Positions 62,108 to 64,000 of a DNA stretch of 64,000 bases are shown one piece after another (the stretch's first letter is position 1; every line of letters begins with the position of its first letter). The notes below the pieces were generated by a model that saw only the letters and a program-made list of their open reading frames with translations, did no database searches and was not told where the DNA came from. Source of the stretch: DATAZK01 sp963731205 (lineage in GTDB: Bacteria > Actinomycetota > Actinomycetes > Frankiales > Frankiaceae). Both the position numbers and the translations under genes were made by a program. The stretch covers positions 558,001-622,000 of the forward strand of contig CAVSUJ010000001.1 in NCBI GenBank assembly GCA_963731205.1. Direction: 5' to 3'.

Positions 62108-64000
62108 TCACGGCCCGCTGCTCAGGGTCACGGTGATCGTGGAGTGGTACGTACCGGCCCGGGCGTTGCTGGGAACGCTGAGCTTCAGCGTCGGCGTCAC
62201 GGTCTGGTTACCCACACCGGTCGTTGCCGCAGAGTTGAACAGCTTGGTCGCCGTCGGTGCAGTGGCACCGGCGGGAAGGACGTAGGGAACCCCGACGGCG
62301 TTCGTGGCGAGGTTGCAACTACTGGCCACATCGCAGATGACCGTCGGCGTGCCGGTGATGGTGGTCGCCGTGATGGGCAGCGTCTTGGGCGACCCGCCGC
62401 CCGTGCTCCACGTGGTTGATGTGGCGGACAGGTTCCAGCCCGAGGCAGTTCCGTTGGAGACATCCAGCGGCATCGTCGCGCTCAGCACCTGGTTGCTGCC
62501 ATTGATGGTTCCGGAGAAGTTCACCGCGCCTGGGGTGGAGACGAAGCCGAAGGGCGTGGAGACAGTCACGGTTCGGGTCGCCTGGGCTCCTGCCGCACCG
62601 TTGCGGGTGACCGTTTGCCCTGTGAACACAAGGGTGTTCGTGGTGCCGATGGAGTCGGTCAGGGTCACCGTGGCGGTGTAGCTGCCGTCGTAGGCGTACT
62701 TGTGGGTGGTGGTGGCCGCGGAGGTGTTGACCACCGAGGTGCCGTCGCCGAAGTTCCACGCATAGTTGGCGATCGTGCCTGTCGGGTCGCTCGAGGCCGA
62801 GGCGTCGAAGGTCATCGACGTCATGGCCTGCCCGCTGGCCACGGCGGCCAGCGCCGCGGTCGGCGCCTGGTCGGGGACGATCGCTCCGCCGTACGGACCA
62901 CCCGGTGAGGCGATGCCCGACCCGGCGGCGTTGGTCGCAATGGTGATCGGCGTGACGGTGTCGATGCCCGTGCTTGCGACATACGCGGTCAAGCCGTCCG
63001 GGCTGATCGTGACAACCCTCGGCCCGGCGGCGACGGTCACCGTTGCTGCGACCGTGTTGTTCGACGTGGTGATCACGCTCACGGTCGAGGCGCCATTGTT
63101 GGTGACGTAGACCTTGGCGCCGTCAGGAGTCGCCATGAGGCCGGCGGGGCTGGTACCGACACCGACGGTGTTCTGCACCGAGTCCGTCGAGGTGGCAATG
63201 ACACTGACCGTGCCGCTGCCGTTGTTGGAGACGTACACCTTCGAGCCGTCGGGTGTGAGGGTCATGCCCCATGGGCTGGTGCCGACCGGGACGGTCTTGG
63301 TGACGGCGTTCGTGCTCGTGTTGAAGACGCTCACCGTGCCATCGCCGGAGTTGGTGACGTAGCCCTTGGTCCCGTCGGGGGTCAGCGCGACGTAGCGGGG
63401 AGCGTTGCCTGTGGCCACTGTGCCCGTGACGGTGTCGGTCGCCGTGCTGATGACGCTGACGTTGTTGGATTGATTGGCGACGTAGACCTTGGTAGCCGTC
63501 TGGACTGATCGGCCACGCCGCGCGGCGTGGTACCGACGGGAGCGTCGTCGATGGACGTCGTTGTTGGCGCACGTTGACGACGGAGACGGTGCCGGCGGCG
63601 TAGTTGGCCACGTAGCTGGTCCGATGCCCAGGCGGTTCCCGTGACGGTTACCGGACGGCGGCCTGGCCTTTGCTGACACACCACGTTGTCGGTGACCTTC
63701 ACGCTCGCTGGCGTAGCCGATCGTGCTGCCGTAGCTGCGTACGATGTGGGTTGTCGTCGGCGTTGCGGTCTGAGCCGATCGGTGCCATCACCGAAATCCC
63801 ACGTTGTACGTGGAAATCGAGCCGGTCCGGGTCGCTCGATCCGCTCGCGTCGAAGCTGACCGAAGCGCCACGTAGCTCGCCGCGGCAGCGTTGAGCGAGC
63901 ACCGCCGTTGGCGCCTATGTCCGGAAGGCGAACGGATAGGGCGCTGTTAAGGAGCCGAAGGTGGTCCCCGGCGTGCTGGGCGGAACCGTGATGGGCGTGC
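62108..64000 (-). CDS. secreted YVTN beta-propeller and PKD-domain protein, 5' part frame-disrupted and incomplete
   Basis: Intact from about 63490 down to 62108: five YVTN-type blades (TKVYVANQSNNVSVIST, TKGYVTNSGDGTVSVFNT, SKVYVSNNGSGTVSVIA), then a PKD domain (TMTFDASASSDPTGTIANYA, WNFGDGTS) and a beta-rich C-terminus. Beyond 63490 the protein continues in shifting frames: YVANYAAGTVSVVNV, VGTTPRGVA, and an earlier PKD domain (ASVSFDASGSSDPD). Removing single extra bases restores these motifs. The gene runs off the window. It is followed by the Ig-like gene with a possible GTGA overlap. Confidence 0.7.

Overview
This is a high-GC window (roughly two thirds G+C by eye) with dense, often overlapping genes (ATGA and GTGA junctions) and many GTG starts. 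A WhiB-family Fe-S regulator with an AT-hook, a CtpE-like P-type ATPase, an Rv2466c-like thioredoxin-fold protein, and many acyl-CoA, SDR and P450 genes point to Actinomycetota. It is probably an environmental, soil-type relative of the Mycobacteriales/Frankiales, but the genus cannot be fixed from the sequence. No rRNA, tRNA, CRISPR array, insertion sequence or prophage was recognised.

Region 1 (1-12.1 kb) is a catabolic and uptake unit. Two acyl-CoA dehydrogenases and an amidohydrolase are translationally coupled and followed by a complete branched-chain-amino-acid-type ABC importer (lipoprotein, permease, permease-ATPase fusion, ATPase) and a TetR regulator. A divergent LuxR regulator, a small zinc-ribbon protein, a cytochrome P450 and a lipoprotein follow. 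Region 2 (12.1-30.6 kb) holds regulators and stress functions: a TetR gene with an operator over its start codon, a whiB7-like gene fused in frame to the stump of a LuxR-type ATPase, an SGNH lipoprotein, a hybrid histidine kinase with a receiver-only partner, two DinB-like proteins, a DJ-1 protein, a gene split by an in-frame TGA, a CtpE-like ATPase, an SDR-sulfotransferase pair, and secreted proteins including a HAF-repeat/Ig-domain protein. Region 3 (30.6-38.6 kb) has a TMEM175-type channel, a sedolisin (S53) protease, a coupled SnoaL-SDR-methyltransferase operon and two coupled secreted proteins.

Region 4 (38.6-59.6 kb) is a cyclic-di-GMP neighbourhood: a GAF-PAS-GGDEF protein broken by one frameshift, a PAS-GGDEF-EAL protein co-translated with an unknown 146-residue protein, a GAF-EAL protein, a 999-residue multi-PAS-GGDEF-EAL protein, and a PAS-GAF-GAF-HisKA_3 protein with no ATPase domain. 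Inserted in it are a minus-strand operon (molybdopterin oxidoreductase, D-aminoacylase-type amidohydrolase, and a paralogue of the first amidohydrolase), a second SGNH lipoprotein, three very small genes and a fatty-acyl-CoA ligase.

Region 5 (59.6-64 kb) holds a block of three palindromic repeat units followed by two secreted minus-strand proteins (Ig-like plus repeated C-terminal domains, and a YVTN-propeller/PKD protein). The last ~510 bases carry many single-base insertions that break the reading frame while the protein motifs remain readable across frames. This looks like a poor-quality contig edge rather than biological decay.
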